DNA from: an uncultured Gemmata sp.
GTDB lineage: Bacteria > Planctomycetota > Planctomycetia > Gemmatales > Gemmataceae
Reading direction: 5' to 3'
NCBI GenBank assembly: GCA_937924775.1
Contig: CALDUT010000002.1
Coordinates: 247,381 to 311,380, forward strand
DNA: 64,000 bases
Part shown: positions 54,255 to 63,923 of the stretch, one piece after another
How the letters are laid out: each line of letters starts with the position of its first letter
Numbering within the stretch: position 1 is the stretch's first letter
Notes under the pieces: model-generated
The model's database searches: none
What the model was told of the DNA's origin: nothing
The model's input: the letters and a program-made list of their open reading frames with translations, nothing else
Program-made: the position numbers and the translations under genes

Positions 54255-57200
54255 TCAAACGGCTTCCTTGGCGTTGGGGCTACCCGTTCCCATGAGTTTT
54301 TTGAAACCCGCAAGATGCTCCGCCAGTAACGGCTGGAGTTCTTTGGCAGTGAGTTCCTCGACGCGGGTCAGTTGCAGATGGAGAGTTTCGGTTCGCCGGT
54401 CGGGGCCGGGTGTGATCTCCGCGGATAGCCCCAAAGAACGCCATTGCTCGGGGTTGGTCGTTCCACGACGGCTGGTCAATGCGACATGGAGGGCTTCCGG
54501 TCGTTTGGTGTGAATCCGGCTCCAAGTGGTTTGTGCATCTGGAGTTGTGACAAAAACAGTATCCTGGTGCTGCCAATCGAAGGCCAATCCGGGGTCGATA
54601 TTGCGTAGCAGTTGGAGCCATCGCGGTAGCACATCGCGATGCCATGTGCGGTTTTGACCGGCCGGGAAACCTTTGGGGCCTAAATGCCATTTTTCACCAT
54701 CTTTCTTCCACGGCATATGAGCTTCAATATCCCCGGGGGTGGCGTTCTTGCCGCCTGTCGCGATCTCGATCGCTCGCGTAAGGAATTCCCGGAACGCCGG
54801 AGTGTCGATTTCCGACTTTTTGTGAACTACAAGAGTGACCTGTTGAATCGCCCCGCGGTTGACCACCTCCACACGGTTACTGTCGCGCGAGTAGCCTTCC
54901 AGCCCCGGGGTGTCCGATAAGGGCGGCAAAGCCAGTTTTCGCGTCAAATCCTCTTGATTGAAGGACCGGCCGGGTAAACGGAAGACCAATTTCACATACG
55001 CTTCGTGTCCCGTGAGGGCGTGCAAGAACCAGTCGGCGCCTTTGCGAGCCGGGACAACCTCAACGATGCTGCGATGCTTCCAATTGGTGGGTTGAAAACG
55101 GCCTGTGTCTTCAATTTGTTTGATCACCCACGCGAGCATATCGCCCTCCCACTTCATGGGCTTGCCGGTGGTGGTCACGCGGTCGCGGGTGTGCCAGGTC
55201 ATCCCGTCGATCTCCCAGGGCAATTTGTGATCTTTGCCCACGTCGCGGAGATCCAAATCGCCCACGCGGGCTTCGAGAGCTGCTAGCGGATCGTAGCGGC
55301 TGCGTGCCGCGTAACGACCGGCTTGGAGAACGCCTTTCAGTATCCGCCCGGTATGAGTGGGAGCCCCGGATTCAAATTGCCGCACCACGTCTTCCGGTGT
55401 TCCACACGCGACGATTTCACCCCCGCCCACCCCGGCTTCCGGGCCGAGATCGATGATCCAATCCGCGTTCTTGATGACGTCGAGATTGTGTTCTACGGTG
55501 ATGACCGTATTGCCTAAATCGACGAGCCGGTGCAACACTTCGAGCAATTTGCGAACATCCTCGAAATGAAGACCGGTCGTCGGTTCGTCGAGCACATAGA
55601 GCGTTCGGCCGGTGCTGGGGCGGGCCAATTCCGCGGCCAACTTGATCCGTTGCGCTTCGCCTCCGCTCATCGTGGGGGCTGGCTGCCCAAGAGCCATATA
55701 TCCCAACCCAACATCCACCAACGTTTGCAGAATGGTGCGGATTTTCGGGATGTTACCAAAAAGCTCCAACGCTTCACTGATACGCATATTGAGGACATCG
55801 GCAATGCTTCGGCCGTGGTAGCGAACGGCCAGCGTTTCCGGGTTGTATCGCAGACCGTGGCAGGTGTCGCATTCCACCCAAACATCCGGGAGAAAGTGCA
55901 TTTCGATCTTCTTTTGGCCCATCCCCTCGCAAGCTTCGCACCGACCGCCTTTTTGGTTGAAGCTGAAACGCCGGGGATGATAACCCCGCACTTTCGATTC
56001 CGGCAGCCGGGCGTACAGCTCGCGGATGAGATCAAAAACCCCGGTGTACGTCGCGGGGTTGGAGGATGGAGAGTTGCCAATCGGGTCTTGATCGACGTTG
56101 ATGATTTTGTCGATGTGGGCCAGCCCATGGACCGCGTCATAGGCCGCCAAGCTCGTTTTGGCCCGATGCAGCTTGCGGGCGACTGTGCTATACAGAACTT
56201 CATGAATGAGCGTCGATTTCCCACTGCCGCTGACACCGGTGACGGCCACCAAAGCCCCGAGGGGGAAATCGACATCCACATTCTTTAGGTTGTGTTGTCG
56301 GGCTCCGCGAATTGACAAACACGCCGCCGGCTGTCCCTCTGGTGTGCAGGGTCGAGGGAAAGGGCTGTTACCCTGAGGCGTTGCCGCTGTGCCCGATTTT
56401 GTGGCCTTGGGCACAGATTGTTGCCCCAGCAAGCGGCGGTTGGATGGAATGGCAATGACCCGCGTGGCGCTCAGGTAGCCACCGGTAAGGGAGCGGGGAT
56501 TCTGACTGACCTCCTGCGGAGTACCGGACGCGGTGATTTCGCCGCCTTGATCGCCCGCCCCCGGGCCGAAATCCAAGAGATAATCCGCGGCAGCGATCAC
56601 CTCGCGATCGTGTTCGACCACAACTAGGGTATTGCCCAAGTCGCGGAGCTTTTGCAAAGCTTGTAGCAGCCGTTGGTTATCTCGCGGATGAAGACCGATG
56701 GTGGGTTCGTCGAGAACATACAGGACACCGGTCAGTCCGCTGCCAATTTGCGAGGCCAGACGAATGCGCTGGGCTTCGCCGCCAGAGAGGGTTGGCCCCG
56801 AGCGTGCCAGTGTCAGATAGTCCAACCCCACATCCACGAGAAATTGCAACCGCGACGTAATCTCGCGGAGGACTTCGCCTGCGATTTGGCGTTCGGTGGG
56901 CGTGAGTGTCAAATTTTTGAACAGCGCGAGGACTTCGCCCAACGGCCGTGAACACAGATCGCCCAAAGTAAGGCCCGCGAAGCGGGTCGCGGCGGCGTCG
57001 GGGCGGATGCGGGCCCCATGGCATGCCGAGCAGGGCACTTCATCCACCAAATGCTCCAGCCTCTGGCGGTAAACCCACGACACCCGCGACGCTTCATCCA
57101 CCGCCGGGAATAGCCCTTTGTATTGGAACTTCGTGACCGCCGCGGGTGAGCCGTCTGGAGCATGGCGACGTTTTTTTGTTTTGGCCTCTCCGCGGCTCGG

Positions 57201-60200
57201 AATGGGGAGTGTGATCCAACTGTCGCCGGTGCCGTGCAGGATCGCACGTTGGTGCTCTGGTGCTAGTTGAGAATAAGGCATATCCAACGAAAAACCGACA
57301 TGCCGAGCCAGAGCCTCCGCAAACGGCAACCACGGCGAACCAGGCTCCAGCGAGGGCCACGCGGTGATCGCGCCCTGCCGTAACGATAACCGCGGATCAC
57401 CGACCAGGACATTCGCGTTGGCCCCGCGCTGGAAGCCCAGACCTTCGCACGTGGCACACCACCCAAGCGGACTGTTGAACGAATAATGGTGGGGGTTGAG
57501 GACCTCAAAACTCACGTTACACTTTTCACAAGCCAAATGTTGGGAGAATTTTTCCACCTTCCACCGGTTTTCGGGGACATTCGTTTCAGCATAGGCGATG
57601 TGCAAAACGCCGCGGCCCAGATCCAAAGCCTGTTCGACCGCTTCCGCGATGCGGCTGCGCGTGCCCGGTTTGACCACATTGCGATCCACAACCACTTCGA
57701 CGCTGTGCTTGCGGCGATGATCGATCTCCGGCGCGCTCTCAAGCGGGTAACTGTGGCCGTCGATCCGCACCCGGGTATAACCGGCCCGGCGGATTTCGTC
57801 GAAGAGTGTTTCGTACTTCTCTTGCCCGCGGCGCTCGACAGGGGCCAGGATGTACAGTTTGCTACCTTCAGGCAGACTCAGCACTTTGTCCACAATTTGG
57901 TCAGCCGTTTGCGTCCCGACGGGTTGTTGGCAGTGTGGGCAGTGCCGTTGACCCATCCGGGCATAAAGGATCCGCAGGTAGTCGTAAATTTCCGTGATGG
58001 TGCCAACGGTACTGCGGGGTGAGCGGCTGGTCGTCTTTTGTTCGATGCTGATGGCCGGTGAAAGCCCCGTGATTTGCTCCACTTTTGGCTTCTGGATCTG
58101 CCCGAGAAACTGCCGGGCGTAGCTGGAAAGCGATTCGACATAGCGGCGTTGGCCTTCGGCGTAGATTGTATCGAGGGCCAGCGAGGATTTCCCGCTGCCG
58201 CTGGGTCCGCAGAAAACGGTCATTTGGTCCCGTGGCAGCTTCGCGGAAACGTTCTTGAGATTGTGTTGACAGGCCCCTTCAACACACAGGTGGGTGATGA
58301 GCGGAGTCGTGGGTTGGGGGCGCGGTGAGGTAGTGGCGGTCTCGATAGGCCGGCCCTTTGCATGACGTGACGGCTGAGGGGAGGCTAGCCGGGATGCCAA
58401 CGCTTGCCCGGTGTAGGAATGCACGCAACGGGCGATTGCCTCCGGTGGTCCGGTGGCGATGATTTCGCCGCCGGCGTCGCCCCCTTCCGGGCCAAGATCG
58501 ATGATCCAATCTGCGGTTTTCACCACGTCCAGATCGTGTTCGATCACCACCACGGTGTTGCCTTGCTCTACAAACCCGTGCAGAACTTCGAGCAATTTGC
58601 GAACGTCTTCAAAATGTAAGCCGGTAGTCGGTTCGTCGAGGATGTAGAGGGTTCGCCCGGTGCCGCGGCGGACCAGCTCTTTGGCCAATTTGATCCGCTG
58701 AGCTTCGCCGCCTGAAAGAGTGGGGGAGGGCTGCCCCAGTTTGATGTAATCCAGCCCGACATCGTGAAGGGTTTGCAGCATGGCGCGAATTTTCGGCACA
58801 TGCTCAAAGTGTTCCAACGCTTGGGCTACTTCCATTTCCAGAACATCGTGAATCGACTGGCCGCGGTATTGCACCTGCAGGGTTTCCCGGTTGAAACGGC
58901 GACCTTCACACACTGGGCATTGCACCCAAACGTCGGCGAGGAAGTCCATTTCCAGCCGGTTCGAGCCGTTACCTTCGCAGGCTTCGCAGCGACCGCCGGG
59001 TTTGTTGAAGCTGAACCGACCGGGGAGGTAGCCACGGATTTTGGCTTCTGGCATTTCAGCATACAACGCCCGGATTTCATCCCACAATTTGATGTACGTC
59101 GCTGGGTTGGATCGCGGAGTACGCCCAATGGGGGATTGGTCGATGGTGATGACTTTGTCAATGAATTCGCTCCCCTCAATGCGTTCACACAAGCCATTCG
59201 CGGGGGCCACGGCTGCCATTTCACCATCGTCATCACTTCCGGGGTCGGGGATTGTTTTGCCACGGAATTGGGTGAGCAGTACATCGTTGATGAGAGAGGA
59301 TTTCCCACTGCCGCTGACACCCGTGACGCAAACGAATAAACCCAGTGGAATTTCCGCGGTGATGTTCTTCAAATTGTTGTGTTTTGCCCCCACGATGCGG
59401 AGGAAGCGACCCTGGGGGGAACGTCGTCGTGGCGGAACGGGAATTTGCCGGGTACCGGCCAGATATTGGGCTGTGAGGCTGCGTGGTTCCGCCAGCACAC
59501 GCGGCGGGGGGCCATGAGCGACGATTTCGCCCCCGCGAACCCCAGGGCCGGGTCCAAAATCAACCAAATAATCCGCGGCGCGCATGGTATCTTCATCGTG
59601 TTCGACCACGATCACGGTATTGCCCATGTCGCGCAGCCGCTGCAAGCTCGCCAGCAACCGGGCGTTATCCCGGGGATGCAATCCGATGCTCGGTTCGTCG
59701 AGAACATACAGCACGCCGACAAGCCCGCTGCCAATCTGAGAAGCCAGGCGAATCCGTTGGGCCTCGCCCCCCGAAAGAGTCGGGGCGGGGCGGTCCAAGG
59801 TGAGATAATGCAGGCCGACGTTGAGAAGAAATTCCAAGCGGGCGCGGATTTCCTTGATCAGTTCGGTCGCGATCACTCGCTGAGTGCTGTTCAGATTCTG
59901 AACATAGCTATTGAACCACGGCAGAAGTTCACCCACGGGCATCTGACCCAGTTCGATAAGGGTTTTTCCGCCGACGCGGACTGCGCGGGCCTGGGGATTG
60001 AGCCGGTGCCCGTGGCAGTCGGGGCAGCGAACCACCCGCATGTATTTCTCCAGTTGCCAACGTCGCGGTCCGGCCGCGGTTTTCTTGAATTGCGCCATCA
60101 ACTGGGGAACAATTCCTTCCCAGTGGCCGCCGTGCTTCCACACCTTCCCGAACCGCTGTTTCCACTCCCAGACGATGTGAGCCTCCCCGCTACCGTAGAG

Positions 60201-61286
60201 GAGTTGCTGCTTTTGCTTGGAGGTTAAATCCCGCCATGGTTTTTTCAGGTTGATACCCAGCGACTTGCCAACACCTTCAAAAATATGCCGCCGCCAACGG
60301 CCCATGTCCTTCAGGGAGCCGACTAAGGGGATCGCCCCATTGTGAAAACTGATGGATGGATCGGGAACCAATAAATCGGGGTCGAACGTGTACAGCGTTC
60401 CTAAACCATCGCAGGTGCGGCACATCCCCTGTGGGCTGTTGAAACTGAACAGTTGCGGTGTCGGTGGTTCATAACTGATATTGCAGTGCGTACAGGCGTA
60501 ATGAGCGGAGAGGAGAATATCCTGCCCAGAATCCGTAGAAGAAACTCTTTCCGACCCAAGGGAAGGGCTCTCCGCAGCGATGATAAGATTCCCCTCCGCC
60601 AATTGCAGCGCTTGCTCCACGGCTTCGGCGATGCGGACGCGATTTTTGGCATCGGCCACCAGCCGATCAACGACAATTTCGATGTGGTGCTTGATGCGTT
60701 TGTCGAGTTTCAGGTCGTCGGTCAATTTGACGATTTGTCCATCGACGCGGGCCCGAACGTAACCCCGTTTCACCATCTCGGCGAAAAAGTCCTTGAATTC
60801 ACCCTTCTGCCCCCGCACGACCGGAGCCAGGATGAGAAAACGGCTACCAGCAGGCAGGCTGAGAATGCGGCCGATAATCTGTTCGCGGGTTTGGGCCGCG
60901 ATGGGCTGTTCACATTTTGGACAGTGACCTTGCCCCAATCGTGCGTACAGCACCCGCAAGTAATCGCTGATTTCGGTAATGGTGCCGACCGTGCTACGGG
61001 GATTGCGACTGGCGGTTTTTTGCTGGATACTGACAGAAGGTGACAAGCCGCCGATGTAATCCACATCGGGTTTGGGAAGCTGGCCCAGGAACTGTCGCGC
61101 ATAGCTCGACAGGGATTCCACATAGCGCCGCTGCCCTTCGGCATAGATGGTATCGAAGGCCAAGGACGACTTGCCGCTGCCGCTGACGCCGGTGAAGACG
61201 ATCAGCTGATGGCGGGGCAGTTCAAGGTCCACATTGCGGAGGTTGTGCTCGCGTGCGCCGCGAACCACGAGCGAATGCGTATCCAT
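54255..61286 (-). CDS. uvrA: Tandem (double-length) UvrA with duplicated C-terminal extension
   Basis: This protein of 2343 residues starts at ATG 61286; AGGAGGAG lies 11 bases upstream, which excludes the earlier ATG 61316. Two complete UvrA copies are fused. Copy 1 (about 1-995) has Walker A at K39, the UvrB-binding YVESLSSYARQFLGQ region, zinc cysteines (CPKC, CEACEG, CPVCEG) and signatures LSGGEAQRIRLASQ and LSGGEAQRIKLAKE. Copy 2 (about 1005-1960) repeats everything, with Walker A at K1033 and signature MSGGEAQRIKLAAE. Four ABC ATPase modules are thus in one chain, as in chlamydial UvrA. After copy 2 comes an unfamiliar tail (about 1985-2343) made of two related halves. It should recognise bulky DNA lesions for UvrBC excision. 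Confidence 0.95.
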   Translation of the reverse strand: MDTHSLVVRGAREHNLRNVDLELPRHQLIVFTGVSGSGKSSLAFDTIYAEGQRRYVESLSSYARQFLGQLPKPDVDYIGGLSPSVSIQQKTASRNPRSTVGTITEISDYLRVLYARLGQGHCPKCEQPIAAQTREQIIGRILSLPAGSRFLILAPVVRGQKGEFKDFFAEMVKRGYVRARVDGQIVKLTDDLKLDKRIKHHIEIVVDRLVADAKNRVRIAEAVEQALQLAEGNLIIAAESPSLGSERVSSTDSGQDILLSAHYACTHCNISYEPPTPQLFSFNSPQGMCRTCDGLGTLYTFDPDLLVPDPSISFHNGAIPLVGSLKDMGRWRRHIFEGVGKSLGINLKKPWRDLTSKQKQQLLYGSGEAHIVWEWKQRFGKVWKHGGHWEGIVPQLMAQFKKTAAGPRRWQLEKYMRVVRCPDCHGHRLNPQARAVRVGGKTLIELGQMPVGELLPWFNSYVQNLNSTQRVIATELIKEIRARLEFLLNVGLHYLTLDRPAPTLSGGEAQRIRLASQIGSGLVGVLYVLDEPSIGLHPRDNARLLASLQRLRDMGNTVIVVEHDEDTMRAADYLVDFGPGPGVRGGEIVAHGPPPRVLAEPRSLTAQYLAGTRQIPVPPRRRSPQGRFLRIVGAKHNNLKNITAEIPLGLFVCVTGVSGSGKSSLINDVLLTQFRGKTIPDPGSDDDGEMAAVAPANGLCERIEGSEFIDKVITIDQSPIGRTPRSNPATYIKLWDEIRALYAEMPEAKIRGYLPGRFSFNKPGGRCEACEGNGSNRLEMDFLADVWVQCPVCEGRRFNRETLQVQYRGQSIHDVLEMEVAQALEHFEHVPKIRAMLQTLHDVGLDYIKLGQPSPTLSGGEAQRIKLAKELVRRGTGRTLYILDEPTTGLHFEDVRKLLEVLHGFVEQGNTVVVIEHDLDVVKTADWIIDLGPEGGDAGGEIIATGPPEAIARCVHSYTGQALASRLASPQPSRHAKGRPIETATTSPRPQPTTPLITHLCVEGACQHNLKNVSAKLPRDQMTVFCGPSGSGKSSLALDTIYAEGQRRYVESLSSYARQFLGQIQKPKVEQITGLSPAISIEQKTTSRSPRSTVGTITEIYDYLRILYARMGQRHCPHCQQPVGTQTADQIVDKVLSLPEGSKLYILAPVERRGQEKYETLFDEIRRAGYTRVRIDGHSYPLESAPEIDHRRKHSVEVVVDRNVVKPGTRSRIAEAVEQALDLGRGVLHIAYAETNVPENRWKVEKFSQHLACEKCNVSFEVLNPHHYSFNSPLGWCATCEGLGFQRGANANVLVGDPRLSLRQGAITAWPSLEPGSPWLPFAEALARHVGFSLDMPYSQLAPEHQRAILHGTGDSWITLPIPSRGEAKTKKRRHAPDGSPAAVTKFQYKGLFPAVDEASRVSWVYRQRLEHLVDEVPCSACHGARIRPDAAATRFAGLTLGDLCSRPLGEVLALFKNLTLTPTERQIAGEVLREITSRLQFLVDVGLDYLTLARSGPTLSGGEAQRIRLASQIGSGLTGVLYVLDEPTIGLHPRDNQRLLQALQKLRDLGNTLVVVEHDREVIAAADYLLDFGPGAGDQGGEITASGTPQEVSQNPRSLTGGYLSATRVIAIPSNRRLLGQQSVPKATKSGTAATPQGNSPFPRPCTPEGQPAACLSIRGARQHNLKNVDVDFPLGALVAVTGVSGSGKSTLIHEVLYSTVARKLHRAKTSLAAYDAVHGLAHIDKIINVDQDPIGNSPSSNPATYTGVFDLIRELYARLPESKVRGYHPRRFSFNQKGGRCEACEGMGQKKIEMHFLPDVWVECDTCHGLRYNPETLAVRYHGRSIADVLNMRISEALELFGNIPKIRTILQTLVDVGLGYMALGQPAPTMSGGEAQRIKLAAELARPSTGRTLYVLDEPTTGLHFEDVRKLLEVLHRLVDLGNTVITVEHNLDVIKNADWIIDLGPEAGVGGGEIVACGTPEDVVRQFESGAPTHTGRILKGVLQAGRYAARSRYDPLAALEARVGDLDLRDVGKDHKLPWEIDGMTWHTRDRVTTTGKPMKWEGDMLAWVIKQIEDTGRFQPTNWKHRSIVEVVPARKGADWFLHALTGHEAYVKLVFRLPGRSFNQEDLTRKLALPPLSDTPGLEGYSRDSNRVEVVNRGAIQQVTLVVHKKSEIDTPAFREFLTRAIEIATGGKNATPGDIEAHMPWKKDGEKWHLGPKGFPAGQNRTWHRDVLPRWLQLLRNIDPGLAFDWQHQDTVFVTTPDAQTTWSRIHTKRPEALHVALTSRRGTTNPEQWRSLGLSAEITPGPDRRTETLHLQLTRVEELTAKELQPLLAEHLAGFKKLMGTGSPNAKEAV

Positions 61287-61490
61287 AGGCTGACAGACTC
61301 CTCCTGAGTGAGGCATAAGCTCTGGGGTGGCTCTCGGCTTGTGCGAGCAGGGTACAGATGACTAGTTTAGGCCGCGAACCCCGATCGGGAAGAACCGACG
61401 CGGCTGTGAAATTCTCATCGGGTTCTCAGAAGGTCCCGGTGGTGGTATAGTTGAAGACGCAGCTCTTGCGATTTTTGGCGAGAGAATTGT

Positions 61491-61519
61491 GGAACTTATT
61501 CCATCCGAATTGCGTCTGA
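61491..61519 (+). promoter_or_regulatory. Candidate ECF-type promoter of the sigma-factor operon
   Basis: GGAACTT (61491-61497) and TCTGA (61515-61519) are separated by 17 bases, the layout of extracytoplasmic-function sigma promoters. The expected start falls only about 9 bases before GTG 61535, so the mRNA leader would be very short. Autoregulation is inferred. Confidence 0.35.
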
Positions 61520-61534
61520 ATAATTAGGAGGGTC

Positions 61535-62251
61535 GTGAGCGAGGATGACCGCCAGCTGATCGTGGAGTGCTTGGGCGGCAACCGAGAAGCCTTCAATAGT
61601 CTGGTCACTCGGTACCAAGCGAGGCTTTATAATGCCGCGTTACGGCTGGTCCACAACGCCGACGATGCCGCGGATGTCGTTCAGGATGCCTTTCTGAGCG
61701 CGTACCAGTCACTGCATACTTTCAAAGGCGATTCCGAGTTTTTTACTTGGTTATACCGGATCGTCTTCAACACTGCGGTGAGCCTGAAGCGGAAACGCAA
61801 GCCAACCCACAGCCTCGAAGCTTACATCGGCGAACACTCCCTCGACCCACGCGATCCCTCGGACTATATTCAACCGGGATTCGCCCTCCAACGTAGCGAA
61901 GACGAACGGGAGCTGACACTCGCTATCGCTCGCCTGTCTCCCGATCATCGCGAAGTTCTGCTCTTGAAAGAACTGGATGGCCTCAAGTATGAGGACATCG
62001 CGGAATTATTGAATTTACCTATAGGCACGGTCCGCAGCCGCTTGCATCGTGCCCGACTCGAATTGCGGGAATTGCTCGCCCCGCTGGAACGTGAAAACAG
62101 TCGCCCTTACAATTGTTTGAATCCCGATAGTTCGGCGAATTCTGAACCATCGGTAGATTCAGAAGAGATACGCCCCCCCCCCACACCCTCGCCCCGTGGG
62201 AATGGTAACTACCGGGAACCAAATACCAAGCCGGTGCGTCCAAACGAATAG
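61535..62251 (+). CDS. ECF-family RNA polymerase sigma factor
   Basis: This 238-residue sigma factor starts at GTG 61535, with AGGAGG three bases upstream. Region 2 is clear (FNSLVTRYQARLYNAALRLV, DAADVVQDAFLSAYQSLHTF, FFTWLYRIVFNTAVSLKRK). Region 4 is clear (LSPDHREVLLLKELDGLKYE, IAELLNLPIGTVRSRLHRAR). The last 50 residues are an unusual disordered Ser/Pro/Asn tail containing a C10 homopolymer in the DNA. It steers RNA polymerase to stress-type promoters. The next gene starts 2 bases after the stop and encodes a putative anti-sigma protein. Confidence 0.93.
   Translation: MSEDDRQLIVECLGGNREAFNSLVTRYQARLYNAALRLVHNADDAADVVQDAFLSAYQSLHTFKGDSEFFTWLYRIVFNTAVSLKRKRKPTHSLEAYIGEHSLDPRDPSDYIQPGFALQRSEDERELTLAIARLSPDHREVLLLKELDGLKYEDIAELLNLPIGTVRSRLHRARLELRELLAPLERENSRPYNCLNPDSSANSEPSVDSEEIRPPPTPSPRGNGNYREPNTKPVRPNE
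62173..62182 (+). repeat. C10 homopolymer in the sigma-factor C-terminal coding region
   Basis: Ten consecutive C bases encode part of Arg-Pro-Pro-Pro at about residue 213. A one-base slip would replace the last 25 residues and shift the stop relative to the downstream start codon at 62254. Confidence 0.9.
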
Positions 62252-62253
62252 CT

Positions 62254-63618
62254 ATGTTGACCGACCAGCAACTGACTCTGATCACCGCGGCCATTGATCG
62301 GGAACTGACCAGTTCCGAGTGGGTTGCACTGCAACAGTTGCTGTCGGTTTCCTCCGAAGCCCGGCAGCTGTATACCCAACTCGCGGACGACAGCCGCCGC
62401 TTACAACGTCTGAGGTGGCAGGATGTTCCCGTTCCTCCCGACGTGAGTGAGCGGATCCGGGCGAAAATCGCGGCTCTGCCGACGGGCTTACAATGGCATA
62501 CTGTCATCGCAGCCCCCGCCGCCACTCCTGAGGGCCCAGGGAGCCATCGTTCCGTTTGGCAACACTTGGTTCCCATCGCGGTGGCTGCCTGCGTTCTCTT
62601 CGCCGTCACCATGACGTCCTTTGCCGTCTTTAGCCAAACCGAACGGCTCAAATCCAAAACATGGATTCTCGCCCAAAAGGTTCCGCCACGTCCTGAAGCA
62701 CCGACCATACCCAAACTATCGTCCGCGGAAACGTCCCCGACGTCGCCTTTACCGAGCCCAGAGGCCACTGAGGAGCCGACAACGCCTCCACCAGTTGGCC
62801 CGATGCCCAAAGACGTTTCACCACTGCCCACGGTGGCCTTGGCACCGCAACCACGGCTTGTCCCCCGCGACTTGATCGGCTCGCAGATTCTCCCCGCGCT
62901 GCCGCCGTTTGAACGCGTCGAAATCCGCTTGCCGTTCCTTCACCCGGTGGCAGATTTGCCACGCGACGACGTCCGCCAATCACTAATCGATGAAGTGCAA
63001 AGCACCTTGGCCACCCGCTTTGACCTCTTCGTACGGGATACCGCCCGTGGGGTGGATGTTTTCGAAAAAGCCGCTGCGGCAATGGGGCTGAAACTGTATG
63101 TCGACAGTGCCACACGCGACAAATTGAAGAAGAAACAGGTCCATTCCGTGGTGGTTTACACAGATGCACTCACCGCTGCGGAAACCGCCCATCTTTTCTT
63201 GAAGATTGCCAGCGAGGACCAAAAATTTTCGCCACGCGTGTGTGACAGCCTCCACGCACTGCCCGCCGGCCGGCTCGATGAAATGGAACTTAAAACCCTC
63301 ATGGGGCTCGATCCGCGATTGTTCAAGCGACCGTCGGAAAAGACGAACTCCGGCTCAACGACCCCCAAACCCCCGGCCACTGCACCCGTTCAACCTCTCA
63401 GCGAAAAAACCATCGACATGGTGACGGATAATCTCACCAAATCGGCTGACCGGGGGCGTGAAAAGTGTGCCATCTTGCTAACGTGGCAAACGCTTCATCC
63501 CAGCATTCCGCGAACCCCACCCGCCGCGTCTGTCGAATTGAAGCAGTTTCTCCAAAAACGCGGCGCAAGTGATCCTCTCGCCACTCCAATCCTCATTATC
63601 ATCCGTCCGGTGGGCTAA
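62254..63618 (+). CDS. Putative membrane anti-sigma factor
   Basis: This 454-residue protein starts 2 bases after the sigma stop, so translation is probably coupled. The N-terminal 75 residues are helical (LTDQQLTLITAAIDRELTSS, DVSERIRAKIAALP) and fit an anti-sigma domain without the zinc HxxxCxxC motif. One TM near 105-125 (LVPIAVAACVLFAVTMTSFA) is followed by a long Pro-rich stretch. An outer domain of about 250 residues follows (DDVRQSLIDEVQSTLATRFD, YTDALTAAETAHLFLKIASE). The outer part may sense a periplasmic signal and release the sigma factor. Family assignment rests mainly on gene position. Confidence 0.7.
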   Translation: MLTDQQLTLITAAIDRELTSSEWVALQQLLSVSSEARQLYTQLADDSRRLQRLRWQDVPVPPDVSERIRAKIAALPTGLQWHTVIAAPAATPEGPGSHRSVWQHLVPIAVAACVLFAVTMTSFAVFSQTERLKSKTWILAQKVPPRPEAPTIPKLSSAETSPTSPLPSPEATEEPTTPPPVGPMPKDVSPLPTVALAPQPRLVPRDLIGSQILPALPPFERVEIRLPFLHPVADLPRDDVRQSLIDEVQSTLATRFDLFVRDTARGVDVFEKAAAAMGLKLYVDSATRDKLKKKQVHSVVVYTDALTAAETAHLFLKIASEDQKFSPRVCDSLHALPAGRLDEMELKTLMGLDPRLFKRPSEKTNSGSTTPKPPATAPVQPLSEKTIDMVTDNLTKSADRGREKCAILLTWQTLHPSIPRTPPAASVELKQFLQKRGASDPLATPILIIIRPVG

Positions 63619-63923
63619 GCCTGATCAGTGCCCGTCCTGTAAGCTGCTGGGCTCGGTATTCGTCAACGGATCAGCCCCTGGTGGAAATAAGGAAACAACC
63701 TCATCTTTAGGTGAATCAAGTGACTGATCGCATTGTGGCCATTCTGGCGTAATGGAATGGAACCAGTTGCTCTGGGGATCTGTCGAATCGCAAAACCGCC
63801 AGTTTCCAAGTCCTTTCTGTAACAGGGGTTTCCAAGACTCCCGGAGAATCTGGCTGGACACACTCTTCTCGCGAAATTGCTCTTTCCTTCATGGCAGTGG
63901 GTGTATAAGATGATAATGAGTGA
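63619..63923. other. Gene-free stretch between the anti-sigma gene and tRNA-fMet
   Basis: No convincing reading frame or repeat is seen. A GATAAT at 63912-63917 is suitably placed as the -10 box of the tRNA, but no matching -35 is evident. A 106-codon minus-strand frame here runs through the tRNA gene and looks spurious. Confidence 0.5.

Noticed and set aside
59379..60227. A 282-codon plus-strand frame opposite uvrA
   Set aside because: Antisense to conserved UvrA motifs; no domain or ribosome-binding site.
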